A DNA stretch of 64,000 nt from Carboxylicivirga marina. GTDB taxonomy: Bacteria > Bacteroidota > Bacteroidia > Bacteroidales > Marinilabiliaceae. This document shows positions 63,800 through 64,000 of the stretch, one piece after another (position 1 is the stretch's first letter; each line of letters begins with the position of its first letter). A model generated the notes under the pieces. That model saw only the letters and a program-made list of their open reading frames with translations. It was not told where the DNA came from and searched no databases. The translations under genes were made by a program, and so were the position numbers. The DNA lies in contig NZ_JAENRR010000018.1 in the NCBI RefSeq assembly GCF_016612505.1, positions 24,961 to 88,960 of the forward strand, given 5' to 3'.

Positions 63800-64000
63800 A
63801 AAAACGCAATGCAGTTAATGTTTAAACGTATCAAAAAATATGACATGACATTTGAGGAATAGGAAATTATTAAAGCAGCGTAATTGAAAGAATTGAGAAT
63901 TAATATTATGAATTTGAAAATTTGTGACAACTCAGGTTCTCCAAAGCGCTTTTTCAAAATCATAATTTTTTCACGAGAGTGTGAATAAAATTACACCTAT
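63800..64000. other. Right-end sequence without a supported gene
   Basis: Only short AT-rich stretches and one small frame are seen. A gene may begin past the edge; nothing is assigned. Confidence 0.35.

Overview
The window looks like a chromosomal segment of a Bacteroidota bacterium, probably an anaerobic or marine member of the Bacteroidales/Marinilabiliales type. The signs are promoters of the TTTG - N18-20 - TAnnTTTG type (clearest before tRNA-Trp, the tRNA-Glu/rpsT cluster and metK), weak Shine-Dalgarno sequences, a fused ResB-CcsA cytochrome c maturation protein, GH92/GH125 mannosidases, LytS/LytTR pairs, and large AT-rich gaps holding palindromic dispersed repeats. No genus can be assigned from sequence reading alone.

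Layout. 1-8.4 kb: a three-gene minus-strand unit ending in a TlpA thioredoxin cut by the window edge; a YbaK deacylase; a NimA-like flavoprotein; an MFS carrier; then a minus-strand run of histidine kinase, OmpR regulator, AraC regulator, pirin and YceI. 8.5-18 kb: a Cys/Lys-rich secreted peptide, a chemoreceptor, a decayed 21-bp tandem repeat, a YgjP-like metallopeptidase with dgt, a LytS-type kinase with its LytTR regulator, and a TPR protein. 18-32 kb: tpx, the ccsBA fusion, a porin-like protein, radC, three identical tRNA-Glu genes interleaved with rpsT, metK behind a SAM-II-like riboswitch, a second chemoreceptor and a second YceI. 31.7-36.6 kb: a mannan/N-glycan unit (GH3, GH92, GH125) whose GH3 gene has apparently lost its C-terminal domains. 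37-41 kb: an AsmA-like protein, ssb, tRNA-Trp and tRNA-Ser.

41-53.4 kb is the accessory region: a SNF2 helicase flanked by direct repeats; a type I restriction-modification set (hsdM, hsdS, hsdR) interrupted by a SEC-C/TPR protein and a REP-associated tyrosine transposase (RAYT); four copies of a long palindrome around these genes; a 23-bp-period array of 12-bp palindromes; two GC-rich palindromic inserts lying in frame inside hsdM; and a 266-bp MITE-like element whose 54-bp deletion derivative lies 16.5 kb away. This is the most unusual part of the window.

53.5-61 kb: an orphan TAXI binding protein, a zinc-ribbon protein, then a polysaccharide unit (Wzi-like protein plus WbpE, WbpD, WbpB and WbpA homologues) expected to make UDP-GlcNAc(3NAc)A. 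61-64 kb: a secreted beta-domain protein, a small TPR-like protein and a decayed chimeric locus in which an aldo/keto reductase is fused to a second broken gene carrying a repeat insertion.
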